From assembly GCA_963757155.1 (NCBI GenBank), contig CAVWQS010000040.1, positions 124,001-188,000 on the forward strand: a stretch of 64,000 bases of DNA, in the 5' to 3' direction. Position numbers and translations under genes: made by a program. Below the pieces are notes generated by a model. The model saw only the letters and a program-made list of their open reading frames with translations. It was not told the DNA's origin and ran no database searches. This document shows positions 1-7,948 of the stretch, piece after piece. Position 1 is the first letter of the stretch. The number at the start of each line of letters is the position of its first letter. The stretch comes from DASXQK01 sp963757155 (lineage in GTDB: Bacteria > Pseudomonadota > Alphaproteobacteria > Dongiales > Dongiaceae).

Positions 1-888
1 TTCCAGCGCGGCGCGGGCGCGCACCGCCAGCATCAGCGCCTGGCTGGCCCGCGGGCCGGGGCCCCAGGCCACATGCCGCGTCACCTCGTCCAGGCCGCCG
101 GTGTCGGGCCGTCCGGCGCGCACCAGGCCCAGAATCGCCTCGACGACGCTCTTGCCCACGGGGATGCGCCGGATCAGCTGCTGGGCCGCGATCAGGTCGG
201 CGGCGGACATCACGGGCTTGGGCTTGTCCTCGGCGAGGCCGGTGGTGGCGATCAGCATCTGGCGCTCGGCCTCGATATCGGGATAGCCGATGTCGATCTG
301 AAGCAGGAAGCGGTCGAGCTGGGCCTCGGGGAGGGGATAGGTTCCCTCCTGCTCCAGCGGGTTCTGGGTCGCCACGACATGGAAGGGCTCGGGCAGGGGA
401 TGGGCGCGGCCGGCGATGGTGACCCGGCGCTCCTGCATCGCCTGGAGCAGGGCCGATTGGGTGCGGGGGCTGGCGCGGTTGACCTCATCGGCCATGAGCA
501 GCTGGCAGAAGACCGGGCCGGGGATGAAGCGGAAGTTCCGCCGCCCCGATTCCTCCTCCTCCAGCACCTCGGAACCCAGGATATCGGCGGGCATTAGGTC
601 GGGTGTGCACTGCACGCGCCGTTCCTCGAGTCCCAGCACCACATGCAAGGTCTCGACGAGTCGCGTCTTCGCCAGGCCCGGCACGCCGATCAGCAGCACA
701 TGGCCGCCGCTCAGCAGCGCAATTAAGGTTTGATCGATGACCGACTGCTGGCCGAAGATCACCCGCTCGATGCTCTGGCGGGCTTGGCGCAGGCGTTCGC
801 CGAGCCGTTCGATATCACCGGCAAGCGCTTCGGCGGTGGCGGCCCCAGAGGCGGCCCCCGTAGCGGTTATGATGTCGCTGTTGCTCAC
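1..888 (-). CDS. MoxR-family AAA+ ATPase (3' end outside window)
   Basis: A MoxR-type AAA+ ATPase, a chaperone-like ATPase class that usually works with von Willebrand factor A partners. The reading frame from the GTG at 888 gives 296 codons up to the window edge. It shows a Walker A motif (GVPGLAKT), a Walker B (LLMADEVNRASP) followed by the conserved SALLQAMQE segment, and the sensor-like ATQNPLEQEGTYPLPEAQLDRF stretch. I chose the GTG because GGAG lies ten bases upstream and no in-frame ATG fits. The missing C-terminal part would be the lid domain. It is transcribed away from the DUF1285 gene, with 38 bases between the two starts. The family assignment is secure; the substrate is unknown. 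Confidence 0.93.
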   Translation of the reverse strand, partial: MSNSDIITATGAASGAATAEALAGDIERLGERLRQARQSIERVIFGQQSVIDQTLIALLSGGHVLLIGVPGLAKTRLVETLHVVLGLEERRVQCTPDLMPADILGSEVLEEEESGRRNFRFIPGPVFCQLLMADEVNRASPRTQSALLQAMQERRVTIAGRAHPLPEPFHVVATQNPLEQEGTYPLPEAQLDRFLLQIDIGYPDIEAERQMLIATTGLAEDKPKPVMSAADLIAAQQLIRRIPVGKSVVEAILGLVRAGRPDTGGLDEVTRHVAWGPGPRASQALMLAVRARAALE

Positions 889-926
889 GCGTTTCTCCGC
901 AGCGTTGATGACGGAAGCATAGACGG

Positions 927-1520
927 ATGAAAGCCAGTGCGTCGAATCCTACCGATATGTTGACCGGGCTCGGCGGCGGCAAGTCACAATCCTATCAGGA
1001 CCCGGCCGCTGCAGGCCGGCAGAGGCGGGTTCTCGATGAGGGTTTCGACATGCGGATCGCCGCGGATGGAACCTGGTTCTACCAGGGAACGCCTATCAAT
1101 CGGTTACCTCTCGTCAAGCTCTTCGCCTCCGTCCTCCGGCGCGAGGATGACGGCGAATATTGGCTGGTGACGCCCGTGGAGCGCGGCCGCGTCCGGGTCG
1201 AGGATGCGCCTTTCACGGCAGTCGAGGTGACCGCCGAGGATGCCGGGCCCGCCCAGCGGCTGATCTTCCGCACCAATCTCGACGAAATTGTGGCGCTGGA
1301 CGAGGCGCATCCCCTGCAGAGCCGCCCCCTGCAAGACGTCAATGACTCGCCATCGGAGGTCCCCAGACCCTATATCCTGGTCCGCGACCGGCTGGAAGCG
1401 CGCGTCCTGCGGTCCGTATATTATCATCTGGTCGAGCTCGGCGAGCAGCAGGGAGAGCAATTCGGCGTATGGAGCAGCGGTCGGTTCTTCCCCCTGGGAA
1501 GCTTGAATCCCGCCCTCTGA
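927..1520 (+). CDS. DUF1285 family protein
   Basis: A 197-residue protein matching the DUF1285 family: the segment MRIAADGTWFYQGTPINRLPLVKLF followed by an EYWLVTPVERGRVRVEDAPF stretch is typical. No biochemical role is established for the family. It is soluble, with no signal peptide or membrane segment. It opens a rightward run (DUF1285, NUDIX, DUF6111, cca) that is commonly kept together in Rhodospirillales and sits divergently from moxR, so the genes probably share a promoter region in the short gap. Its last 52 bases overlap the proposed start of the NUDIX gene. Confidence 0.85.
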   Translation: MKASASNPTDMLTGLGGGKSQSYQDPAAAGRQRRVLDEGFDMRIAADGTWFYQGTPINRLPLVKLFASVLRREDDGEYWLVTPVERGRVRVEDAPFTAVEVTAEDAGPAQRLIFRTNLDEIVALDEAHPLQSRPLQDVNDSPSEVPRPYILVRDRLEARVLRSVYYHLVELGEQQGEQFGVWSSGRFFPLGSLNPAL

Positions 1521-2153
1521 GCGCCGAGGGGGTCGCCCGCCGGCTGGCTGCGGCACCCCCGGGCCTGCGCCTTCCTTCCGGCCTGCGCGATCCCGAGGAG
1601 GGGCTGGGGCGTGGCGATCACGATCTGAACCAGGACATGCTTCCGGCCCTGCCGCTGGTCTCGGCGGCGGTGCTGGTGCCCATCGTCACCCATCCCGAAG
1701 GGCTGACCGTCCTCTTCACCACCCGCACGCCGCATCTCAGCGCCCATGCCGGCCAAGTCAGCTTTCCCGGCGGGCGAGTTGATCCCGGCGACGCCGATGA
1801 GAAGGCCGCCGCCTTGCGCGAGGCGGAGGAGGAGGTCGGGCTGACACCGGCCCAGGTGCGGCTGATCGGGCGCCTCGACACCTATGTGACGCGCACTGGC
1901 TTTCGCATCTATCCCCTGGTGGGGCTGGTGGCGCCGCCGCTGCAACCTCCGGCCCGATCCGCATGAGGTGGCCGATGTCTTCGAGGTCCCGCTCGATTTT
2001 CTGATCGATCCGGCCAATCGCCACCGCCACAGCCGCATCTATCAGGAGCGCGAGCGCTTCTTCTGGGCGATCCCCTATGAGGACCGCTATATCTGGGGAG
2101 CGACCGCGGGCATGCTGGTCAATCTTTCCGAGCTGCTCTGGCGTGACCCATGA
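1469..2153 (+). CDS. CoA pyrophosphatase, NUDIX hydrolase (single-base frameshift)
   Basis: NUDIX hydrolase of the CoA pyrophosphatase (NudL-like) type, which cleaves coenzyme A or oxidised CoA to phosphopantetheine and adenosine 3',5'-bisphosphate. The NUDIX box is visible as GGRVDPGDADEKAAALREAEEEVGL. The first frame stops at 1966 after LVGLVAPPLQPPARSA, but the neighbouring frame carries the family's expected continuation LRPDPHEVADVFEVPLDFLID through to 2153. One extra base near 1945-1950 (in a CAACCTCCGG context) explains this; removing it gives 227 residues. The start at 1469 overlaps DUF1285 and lacks a strong ribosome-binding site, so the N-terminus is uncertain. Its stop is ten bases before the DUF6111 start. 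Confidence 0.85.
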
Positions 2154-2163
2154 GGAGCCCCGC

Positions 2164-2424
2164 ATGAGGCAGTTCTTCGAGATCGTCGTGCCGCTGATTC
2201 TGCCGACGGTGATCTATATCGCCTATTTCTCGGTGCTCCGTCCGCGCGGCGGGAATTTTCCGGAAATGCCCTGGGTCTGGCTCGGCGGCGCGGGGGTGCT
2301 TCTGCTCGCCGTCACCTTCCTGGCCCTGGCGCTCATGGGCGGGGCCGAGCCTGGGGAGAAGTATCAACCGCCCAAGGTCGTCAACGGCCAGATCCAGCCC
2401 GGCCATTACGAGCAGACCCCATGA
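2164..2424 (+). CDS. DUF6111 family small membrane protein
   Basis: An 86-residue protein with two predicted membrane segments (about residues 5-23 and 39-59, the second rich in Gly/Leu/Val/Ala), followed by a polar tail ending YQPPKVVNGQIQPGHYEQTP. This layout matches DUF6111, a small family found almost only beside cca in Rhodospirillales. Function unknown. The start at 2164 follows a GAGGAGCC ribosome-binding site closely. It overlaps the cca start by four bases, so translation is probably coupled. A longer frame exists upstream but runs inside the NUDIX gene and is not used. Confidence 0.8.
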   Translation: MRQFFEIVVPLILPTVIYIAYFSVLRPRGGNFPEMPWVWLGGAGVLLLAVTFLALALMGGAEPGEKYQPPKVVNGQIQPGHYEQTP

Positions 2425-3671
2425 CGGAGACGAGCGGCGGCGAGAAGCACCTGCCGCCGCAGCCCTGGATGAGCACGCCCGCGACCAAGGCGGTGATCGC
2501 GGCGCTGACGGCCGGCGGCAGCGAGGTGCGATTCGTCGGCGGCTGCGTGCGCGATGCGCTTCTGGGCCGGGCCGTGACCGATATCGACATCGCCACGCCC
2601 GATGAGCCCCAGCGGGTCATCGAGCTCCTGCAAGCCGCGGGGCTGAAGGCAGTCCCCACCGGCATCGACCATGGCACGGTCACCGCCGTCGCTCAGCATC
2701 AGCCCTTCGAGATCACGACCTTGCGCCGCGATGTCGAGACCGACGGCCGACGCGCCAAGGTCGCCTTCACCGACGATTGGATCGCCGATGCCGCGCGGCG
2801 CGATTTCACCTTCAACGCCATGTCCTGCGCCCCGGATGGGCGGCTGCACGATCCCTTCGGCGGGGCCGCCGATCTCGCCGCCAAGCGCGTGCGCTTTGTC
2901 GGCGAGGCCGAGGCGCGGATCCGCGAGGATGTGCTGCGGCTGCTCCGCTTCTTCCGCTTCTACGCCCATTACGGCGCCCCGCCGCCCGATTCCGAGGCGC
3001 TGGCTGCCGTGGAGCGCCTGGCTCCCCTGCTGCCCACCCTCTCCGGCGAGCGCATCGCCGCAGAGACACTGAAGCTGCTCGCAGCATCCGATCCTGCCGC
3101 CGTGCTGCGGTTGATGCAGCATCACGGCGTGCTTGCGCATTTCCTGCCGGAGGCAGGCCATCTCGACCGGTTGGCGCGGCTCACGGCAATCGAGGCGGTG
3201 CTCGGCCTCAAGCCAGAGCCGCCTCGCCGGCTGGCGGCGGTGCTGGAGGACGAAGCAGCGGCGCGTGCCGTCGCCGGACGCTGGCATCTCTCCAATACGC
3301 TGCGCGATCGTCTGGTCGAGGCGCTGACACCGCGGGCCCCCACACCCGCTCTCGACGACAAGGCGCGCCGCGCCTTGCGCTATGAGCTGACGGCGGAATC
3401 CTTCCGTGATCGCAGCCTGCTGGCCTGGGCCGGCGATGAATCCGCTCGCGAGGCAGGCTGGCGCGATCTCGTCGCTCTGGCCGACTGGACGCCGCCCCGC
3501 TTTCCGCTGCGCGCGCAGGATGCGATCGAGCTCGGCATCCCTCCCGGCCCGGCCCTGGGCGAGCTTCTGCGCCAGATGGAACGCTGGTGGATCGCCGGTG
3601 ATTTCCGCGCCAACCGCAGGGCCTGCCTCGCGGAGCTGAAGCGGCGAGTAGACGGCGCGCTTTATCTCTAG
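2421..3671 (+). CDS. cca: CCA tRNA nucleotidyltransferase
   Basis: Adds or repairs the 3' CCA end of tRNAs using CTP and ATP. The 416-residue product has the class II nucleotidyltransferase head: RFVGGCVRDALLGR at about residues 38-50, then the catalytic TDIDIA (Asp54 and Asp56), a RRD segment and the DGRLHDPFGG motif, with an RNA-binding helical body after about residue 180 (RIREDVLRLLRFFRFYAHY). Length is normal for alphaproteobacteria. The ATG overlaps the end of the DUF6111 gene. It is last in its run, and the IS30 insertion begins about 75 bases downstream. Confidence 0.95.
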   Translation: MTETSGGEKHLPPQPWMSTPATKAVIAALTAGGSEVRFVGGCVRDALLGRAVTDIDIATPDEPQRVIELLQAAGLKAVPTGIDHGTVTAVAQHQPFEITTLRRDVETDGRRAKVAFTDDWIADAARRDFTFNAMSCAPDGRLHDPFGGAADLAAKRVRFVGEAEARIREDVLRLLRFFRFYAHYGAPPPDSEALAAVERLAPLLPTLSGERIAAETLKLLAASDPAAVLRLMQHHGVLAHFLPEAGHLDRLARLTAIEAVLGLKPEPPRRLAAVLEDEAAARAVAGRWHLSNTLRDRLVEALTPRAPTPALDDKARRALRYELTAESFRDRSLLAWAGDESAREAGWRDLVALADWTPPRFPLRAQDAIELGIPPGPALGELLRQMERWWIAGDFRANRRACLAELKRRVDGALYL

Positions 3672-3720
3672 AAGGCAATCCGACACGAAGACCACGGAGA
3701 CGAGTCACACCCCATCCTCT

Positions 3721-3743
3721 CGTCATCCCCGCGAAAGCGGGGA
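3721..3743. repeat. Left part of a dRS3-like palindromic repeat, split by IS30
   Basis: The sequence CGTCATCCCCGCGAAAGC followed by GGGGA is one palindromic arm of the repeat seen intact at 21628, 23340 and 27379. Its partner arm lies at 4779-4845, so the two halves flank the insertion sequence. Confidence 0.85.
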
Positions 3744-4736
3744 GGTGGATTTACATTTGAAGTGCAACAGTTGAGCCAGGAATGCCTCGGCTGGGGTTTG
3801 GAAGTCCAGGCATTTTCGTGGGGTATTGTTGTAGGCGGCGACGACGGCATTGAGGATTTTGGGACGGACGGCGGCGAGATCGGTTTTGCGTGGCAGGGGC
3901 CGGCGCATGCGTCCGATTGCGTTCTCGATCCCGCCCTTTTGCCAGGGGCTGTGGGTATCGCAGAAGAAGGTTTGGATACCGAGGTCGGCTTTGAGGCGGT
4001 AGTGCTCGGCGAACTCGGTGCCGTTGTCGAAAGTGATGGTTTGGCGCAGTTCGGGAGGCAGGGGTTCGAGCCAGGCGATGAGTTGTCGCGCGGTGGGTTC
4101 GGCAGCTTTGTTTGGCTGTCTGGCGAGGATGAGGATACGGGAGACGCGCTCGTGGGCGACCAGGATGGCCTGGCCATAGGTTTTGAAGAGCATGAGGTCG
4201 GCTTCCCAATGTCCTGGGAAGGCCCGGCCGTTGGCGGCCTCGGGGCGCTGGGCGATGGAGACACGGCCCTTGATGGAGCTCGCGGACGACCCGCCTTTGC
4301 GGCCGCGCCAGCCGCGTTTGGCTTTGGCCCTGGGAAGATAGTGCCGCCAGGAGCCGTCGTTGGTGCGGCGGATCTGGGCATAGATGAAGCGATAGATGCT
4401 TTCATGGCTGATGCCGGTTGCAGCCTTGTCGCAGGCCAGCCGGCCGGCGATCTGTTCGGGCGACCAGCCGTGCCGGAGGCGATCGAGCACGAGGCGGCGC
4501 AGCTCGCCGTCGCGCTCCAGGCGCGATCCGGTCCAGCGCCGGGCTTTCGCCTGCTCATGAGCATGGCTCGGCCTGTAGCCGACCTGCTTGCCCCGGTTGC
4601 GCCTCAGCTCGCGAGAAACCGTCGATGGCGGGCGATCCAGAGCTGCCGCGATTTGGCGGATGGATTGCCCGTCTTCATGAAGACGGGCAATCCGGCACCG
4701 TTCATCCAATGACAGGTGCTCATATTGCTTTCCCAT
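3723..4736 (-). CDS. IS30-family transposase
   Basis: A 337-residue DDE transposase. The N-terminus (YEHLSLDERCRIARLHEDGQSIRQIAAALDRPPSTVSRELRRN) is the IS30 helix-turn-helix. The catalytic core shows HWEADLM (first Asp), TFDNGTEFAEH (second Asp) and HSPWQKGGIENAIGRMRR (Glu). The frame appears intact. The last nine codons, after HFKCK, read through the inverted repeat into the flanking repeat and stop at 3723-3725, so the C-terminal residues are supplied by the target DNA. That target-supplied end is unusual. Confidence 0.95.
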   Translation of the reverse strand: MGKQYEHLSLDERCRIARLHEDGQSIRQIAAALDRPPSTVSRELRRNRGKQVGYRPSHAHEQAKARRWTGSRLERDGELRRLVLDRLRHGWSPEQIAGRLACDKAATGISHESIYRFIYAQIRRTNDGSWRHYLPRAKAKRGWRGRKGGSSASSIKGRVSIAQRPEAANGRAFPGHWEADLMLFKTYGQAILVAHERVSRILILARQPNKAAEPTARQLIAWLEPLPPELRQTITFDNGTEFAEHYRLKADLGIQTFFCDTHSPWQKGGIENAIGRMRRPLPRKTDLAAVRPKILNAVVAAYNNTPRKCLDFQTPAEAFLAQLLHFKCKSTSPLSRG

Positions 4737-4778
4737 TGCAACACCTTAGACAGGTGTTGCACTTCGTTTGTGAACTCA
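3744..4778 (-). mobile_element. IS30-family insertion sequence
   Basis: A complete IS30-type element of about 1.03 kb. Imperfect terminal inverted repeats of 24 bases lie at 3746-3769 and 4755-4778; 18 of 24 positions match, including an uninterrupted inner core GAAGTGCAACA. A GGGA at 3740-3743 and again at 4779-4782 may be the target duplication. The exact left end is uncertain by two bases. The element contains one full-length transposase gene on the minus strand and interrupts a dRS3-like palindrome. Confidence 0.88.
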
Positions 4779-4845
4779 GGGAATCCAGGGCAACCCGCGA
4801 GGTCGGTGTATGTGGCCCTGGATTCCCGCTTTCGCGGGAATGACG
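4779..4845. repeat. Right part of the IS30-split dRS3-like repeat
   Basis: Begins GGGAATCCAGGGC and ends with the inverted partner arm GCCCTGGATTCCCGC...GCGGGAATGACG. Joined to 3721-3743 with one GGGA removed it gives an 86-base unit, the same length as the intact copy at 23340-23425. Confidence 0.85.
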
Positions 4846-4936
4846 AAAATGAATGAGACCGAGCATGAGGCGCGCAATCCGCGGATAGATCGTCCCTTCG
4901 CAGCCTGCCATTCCTTCGCTGAAGCGGAGGAAAGCC

Positions 4937-5885
4937 ATGCAGAGACCGATGGCGGGGCAGGATTGGGCGATGCTGTTTGGTCTGGCGCTGGTCTTCGGCA
5001 GTGCCTTCTTTTTTATAAAGCTGGCGCTGGGAAGTTACGGGCCGCTGACCGTTGCGCTGCTGCGGGTCGTGGTCGGCTGCTTGATCCTCATGGCAGTTGC
5101 CGCCTGGCGTGGGCGTAGCCTGCCGCGGGGAAAGCAAGTCTGGCTGACCCTCCTCGTCATGGGCGCGCTCAACAACGCTATTCCCTTCGCCCTCATCTGC
5201 TGGGGCCAGACCCATATCGAGAGCGGGCTGACGGCGATCCTGAATGCGATGACCCCGATCTTCACCGTGCTGGCCGCCCATGCGGCGGGGCAGGAGCGGC
5301 TGACCCTGCGGCGCCTGGCGGGTGTGGCACTCGGCTTCCTGGGGGTGGCGGTGCTGATCGGACCGGAGAGCCTGAGGCATCTCGATCCGACCAATCTGGC
5401 GGAGATCGCGGTGTTGCTGGCGGCGGTCTCCTATGCCGCTGCCGGCATCTGGGGTCGGCGGCTGCGCGAGCTTCCCATCGAGGTCGCCGCCGGCGGGCAT
5501 GCTGGGCGGCAGCACGCTGCTTCTCCTGCCGCTGGCGCTGCTGCTCGAGCATCCCTGGCGCATCTCGCCGACACCGGCGAGCCTCGCCGCGCTGGCGGCG
5601 CTGGGCGCCCTCAGCACGGCGGTGGCCTATCTGCTTTATTTCCGCCTGCTGCGCCGGGTGGGGCCGACCAATCTGCTGCTGGTCACCTTCCTGCTGCCGA
5701 TCGTGGCCTTGGCGCTGGGCGCGGTCTTCCTGGGGGAGCATATCGAGATCGGCGATCTCGCCGGGCTCGCGCTGATCCTCGCCGGCCTCGCGGCCATCGA
5801 CGGCCGCATCGTCGGGCTCTTCAGGGCCACATCACCTGCGGCGGCAGGGACATCAGGATCGCCTCCGGATTCCCGCCGGTCTTGA
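4937..5885 (+). CDS. DMT/EamA-family drug/metabolite exporter (single-base frameshift)
   Basis: An inner-membrane transporter of the EamA (DMT) superfamily, normally ten transmembrane helices in two repeats. The first frame gives the first repeat (FGLALVFGSAFFFIKLALG... AILNAMTPIFTVL) up to GRRLRELPIEV near 5490. The second repeat continues in the next frame (GMLGGSTLLLLPLALLLEHPW... TNLLLVTFLLPIVALALGAVFLGE). One extra base around 5495-5505 (GCCGGCGGGCATG) explains the break; removal gives about 315 residues. The substrate cannot be told from sequence. The 3' end overlaps the convergent hemF by 65 bases. Confidence 0.82.
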
Positions 5886-6702
5886 GGCCGAAGACCGTGC
5901 CGCGGTCATAGAGCAGGTTGAACTCGACATAGCGGCCGCGGCGGATCAGCTGATGGCGCCGCTCGTCCTCGGTCCAGCTCTCGTTCATATGCCGGCGCAC
6001 GATGCGGGGATAGACATCGAGGAAGGCGCTGCCGATATCGCGGGTGAAGGCGAAATCCGCCTCCCGATTTCCGCTGTCGAGACTGTCGAAGAAGATGCCG
6101 CCGACCCCGCGCGGCTCGTTGCGGTGCTTGAGGAAGAAATACTCGTCGCACCAGGCCTTGTAGCGCGGGTAGTAGCCGGGGTCGTGGCGATCGCAGGCCG
6201 CCTTCAGCGCGGCGTGGAATGTCTCGGTATCGGCCTCGTCGGGCGTCATGGGCGTCAGATCCGCGCCGCCGCCGAACCAGGCCTTGCTGGTCGCGATATG
6301 GCGCGTGTTCATATGCACCGCCGGCACCTTGGGCGACTGCAGATGAGCGACCAGGCTGACGCCGCTCGCCCAGAATTTGCCGCCCGAATCCTCGGCCCCG
6401 GGGATCTGGCGCCGGAATTCCTCGCTGAAGCTGCCATGGACGGTCGAGACATTGACCCCGACCTTCTCGAAGACCCGGCCGCGCATGAGGGAGATGACGC
6501 CGCCGCCGCCGTCGGTCTCACCCGGCTCGTCCGAGGGCCGCTGCCAGGGCTTGCGCTCGAAGCGCCCGGGCGGGCGATCGCCGAGCGGGCCGTCATACTC
6601 ATCCTCCAGCGCTTCGAAGGCGGCGCAGATGCGGTCGCGCAACGTCTCGAACCAGGCGACGGCCTGCTGCCGGGTCTCGTCGTTGCTCCCGTCGGGGCTC
6701 AT
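5821..6702 (-). CDS. hemF: Oxygen-dependent coproporphyrinogen III oxidase
   Basis: Oxidatively decarboxylates coproporphyrinogen III to protoporphyrinogen IX in haem synthesis, using oxygen. The 293-residue product carries the family signatures GGGGVISLMRGRVFEKVGVNVSTVHG, HMNTRHI, WFGGGADLTP, and the HPGYYPRYKAWCDEYFFLKHR-like and ESWTEDERRHQLIRRGRYVEFNLLYDRGT segments (here the first begins HDPGYYPRYK). Full length and intact. Its ATG overlaps the trmL stop by four bases, so the two are probably co-transcribed. It lies beside the cytochrome bc1 operon, which needs haem. Confidence 0.96.
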   Translation of the reverse strand: MSPDGSNDETRQQAVAWFETLRDRICAAFEALEDEYDGPLGDRPPGRFERKPWQRPSDEPGETDGGGGVISLMRGRVFEKVGVNVSTVHGSFSEEFRRQIPGAEDSGGKFWASGVSLVAHLQSPKVPAVHMNTRHIATSKAWFGGGADLTPMTPDEADTETFHAALKAACDRHDPGYYPRYKAWCDEYFFLKHRNEPRGVGGIFFDSLDSGNREADFAFTRDIGSAFLDVYPRIVRRHMNESWTEDERRHQLIRRGRYVEFNLLYDRGTVFGLKTGGNPEAILMSLPPQVMWP

Positions 6703-7147
6703 TCCGGGAATCCTTTCGTCTGGCGGAGTGCTTCCCCCAATACCATGGCGGCCGCCAGCGCGACATTGAGCGAGCGCAATCCCGCACGCATGGGGATGCG
6801 CAGGCGGTGGTCGGCAGCCTGATGGACAGAGTCGGGCACGCCCGCGCTCTCGCGGCCGAGCAGGAGAATGTCCGCCGTCTCGAAGGCGGTCTCGAGGTGG
6901 GTGGTTTCCGCCTTCGTCGTCAGCAGCAGGAGGCGCCCGCGGCGCTGCCGTTCGAAATCTTTCCAGGACTCATGGCGGAGGATCTCGGCGCCGGCGAGAT
7001 AGTCCATGCCGGCGCGGCGCAGGCGCTTGTCATCCCATAGGAAGCCGCAGGGTCGATGATATCCACCGGCACGCCCAGGCAGGCGCCGAGGCGCAGAATC
7101 GTGCCGCAGTTTTGCGGAATATCGGGCTCGAACAGGGCAAGGCGCAT
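6699..7147 (-). CDS. trmL: tRNA (cytidine/uridine-2'-O-)-methyltransferase TrmL (frameshifted)
   Basis: A SPOUT-fold methyltransferase that methylates the wobble 2'-OH of certain leucine tRNAs. The first frame starts MRLALFEPDIPQNCGTILRLGACLGVPVDIIDP. The rest lies in another frame: CGFLWDDKRLRRAGMDYL..., with the knot motifs ILLLGRESAGVPDSVH and RIPMRAGLRSLNVALAAAMVLGEALRQ. One base is missing in a G run at 7050-7052 (plus strand). Adding one base makes the length an exact 149 codons. The break falls in a conserved PCGF motif, so it is more likely a consensus error than a dead gene. Confidence 0.88.
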
Positions 7148-7390
7148 GGTGACTGCCGGATGCTAGGCAAAGCCGCGGAATTGCATTATACCCGCCCCGG
7201 TCCGGGGAATTGCAGCGCTGCTCCGGAGCCATCTCCGGGGGTCATCGCGCCTGCGTCGGTTTGTCGCAGAACCGGCGGGATAAGCCTTTGATGCACCGGT
7301 GATATAACGGGCGCCCCAGGGTTCGGCCCGGCAGGTTTTTGGGCCTGATGGGACGGTTGGGGCAGGGCGAAGCGGAGAGGATTACGAGCG

Positions 7391-7939
7391 ATGGCCGATA
7401 GCGTTGCGCCGCGGGGCAGCCATGAAGGCGGGACCCGCCGCGATTTCCTGTATCTGGCGACCGGGGGCGTGGCCGCCTTCGGCGTGGCCTCCCTCGTCTG
7501 GCCGCTGATCGATCAGATGAATCCTTCCGCCGACGTGCTCGCCCTCTCCTCGACCGAGATGGATATCGCCAAGGTCGAGGTCGGCCAGCGCATCAAGGTG
7601 ATGTGGCGCGGCCATCCGGTCTTCGTCGCCCATCGCACCCCCGAGGAGATCAAGGAAGCCGAAGACGTCAATGTCGCCGAGCTGCGCGATCCCCAGACCG
7701 ATGCCCAGCGCGTGCAGAAGACCGAATGGCTGATCGTCGTCGGCGTCTGCACCCATCTCGGCTGCATCCCGCTCGGCACGGCGCCGACCGATCCGCGCGG
7801 CGAGTTCGGCGGCTGGTTCTGTCCCTGCCACGGCTCGCAATACGACACCTCGGGCCGCATCCGCCTCGGGCCTGCCCCGCTCAATCTCGCGGTGCCGCCC
7901 TACAAGTTTCTCGCCGCCACCTCGGTTCGCATCGGTTAG
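7391..7939 (+). CDS. petA: Ubiquinol-cytochrome c reductase Rieske iron-sulfur subunit
   Basis: The [2Fe-2S] subunit of the bc1 complex, passing an electron from ubiquinol to cytochrome c1. The 182-residue protein begins with a twin-arginine type N-terminus (RRDFLYLATGGVAAFGVASLVWPLIDQM), which also serves as its membrane anchor. Cluster boxes are CTHLGC (Cys120, His122, disulfide Cys125) and CPCHGS (Cys144, disulfide Cys146, His147). First gene of petABC. The 5' region carries GATATAACG at 7301-7309, a possible -10, but no convincing -35 fits it. Confidence 0.97.
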   Translation: MADSVAPRGSHEGGTRRDFLYLATGGVAAFGVASLVWPLIDQMNPSADVLALSSTEMDIAKVEVGQRIKVMWRGHPVFVAHRTPEEIKEAEDVNVAELRDPQTDAQRVQKTEWLIVVGVCTHLGCIPLGTAPTDPRGEFGGWFCPCHGSQYDTSGRIRLGPAPLNLAVPPYKFLAATSVRIG

Positions 7940-7948
7940 GACGCCCTG

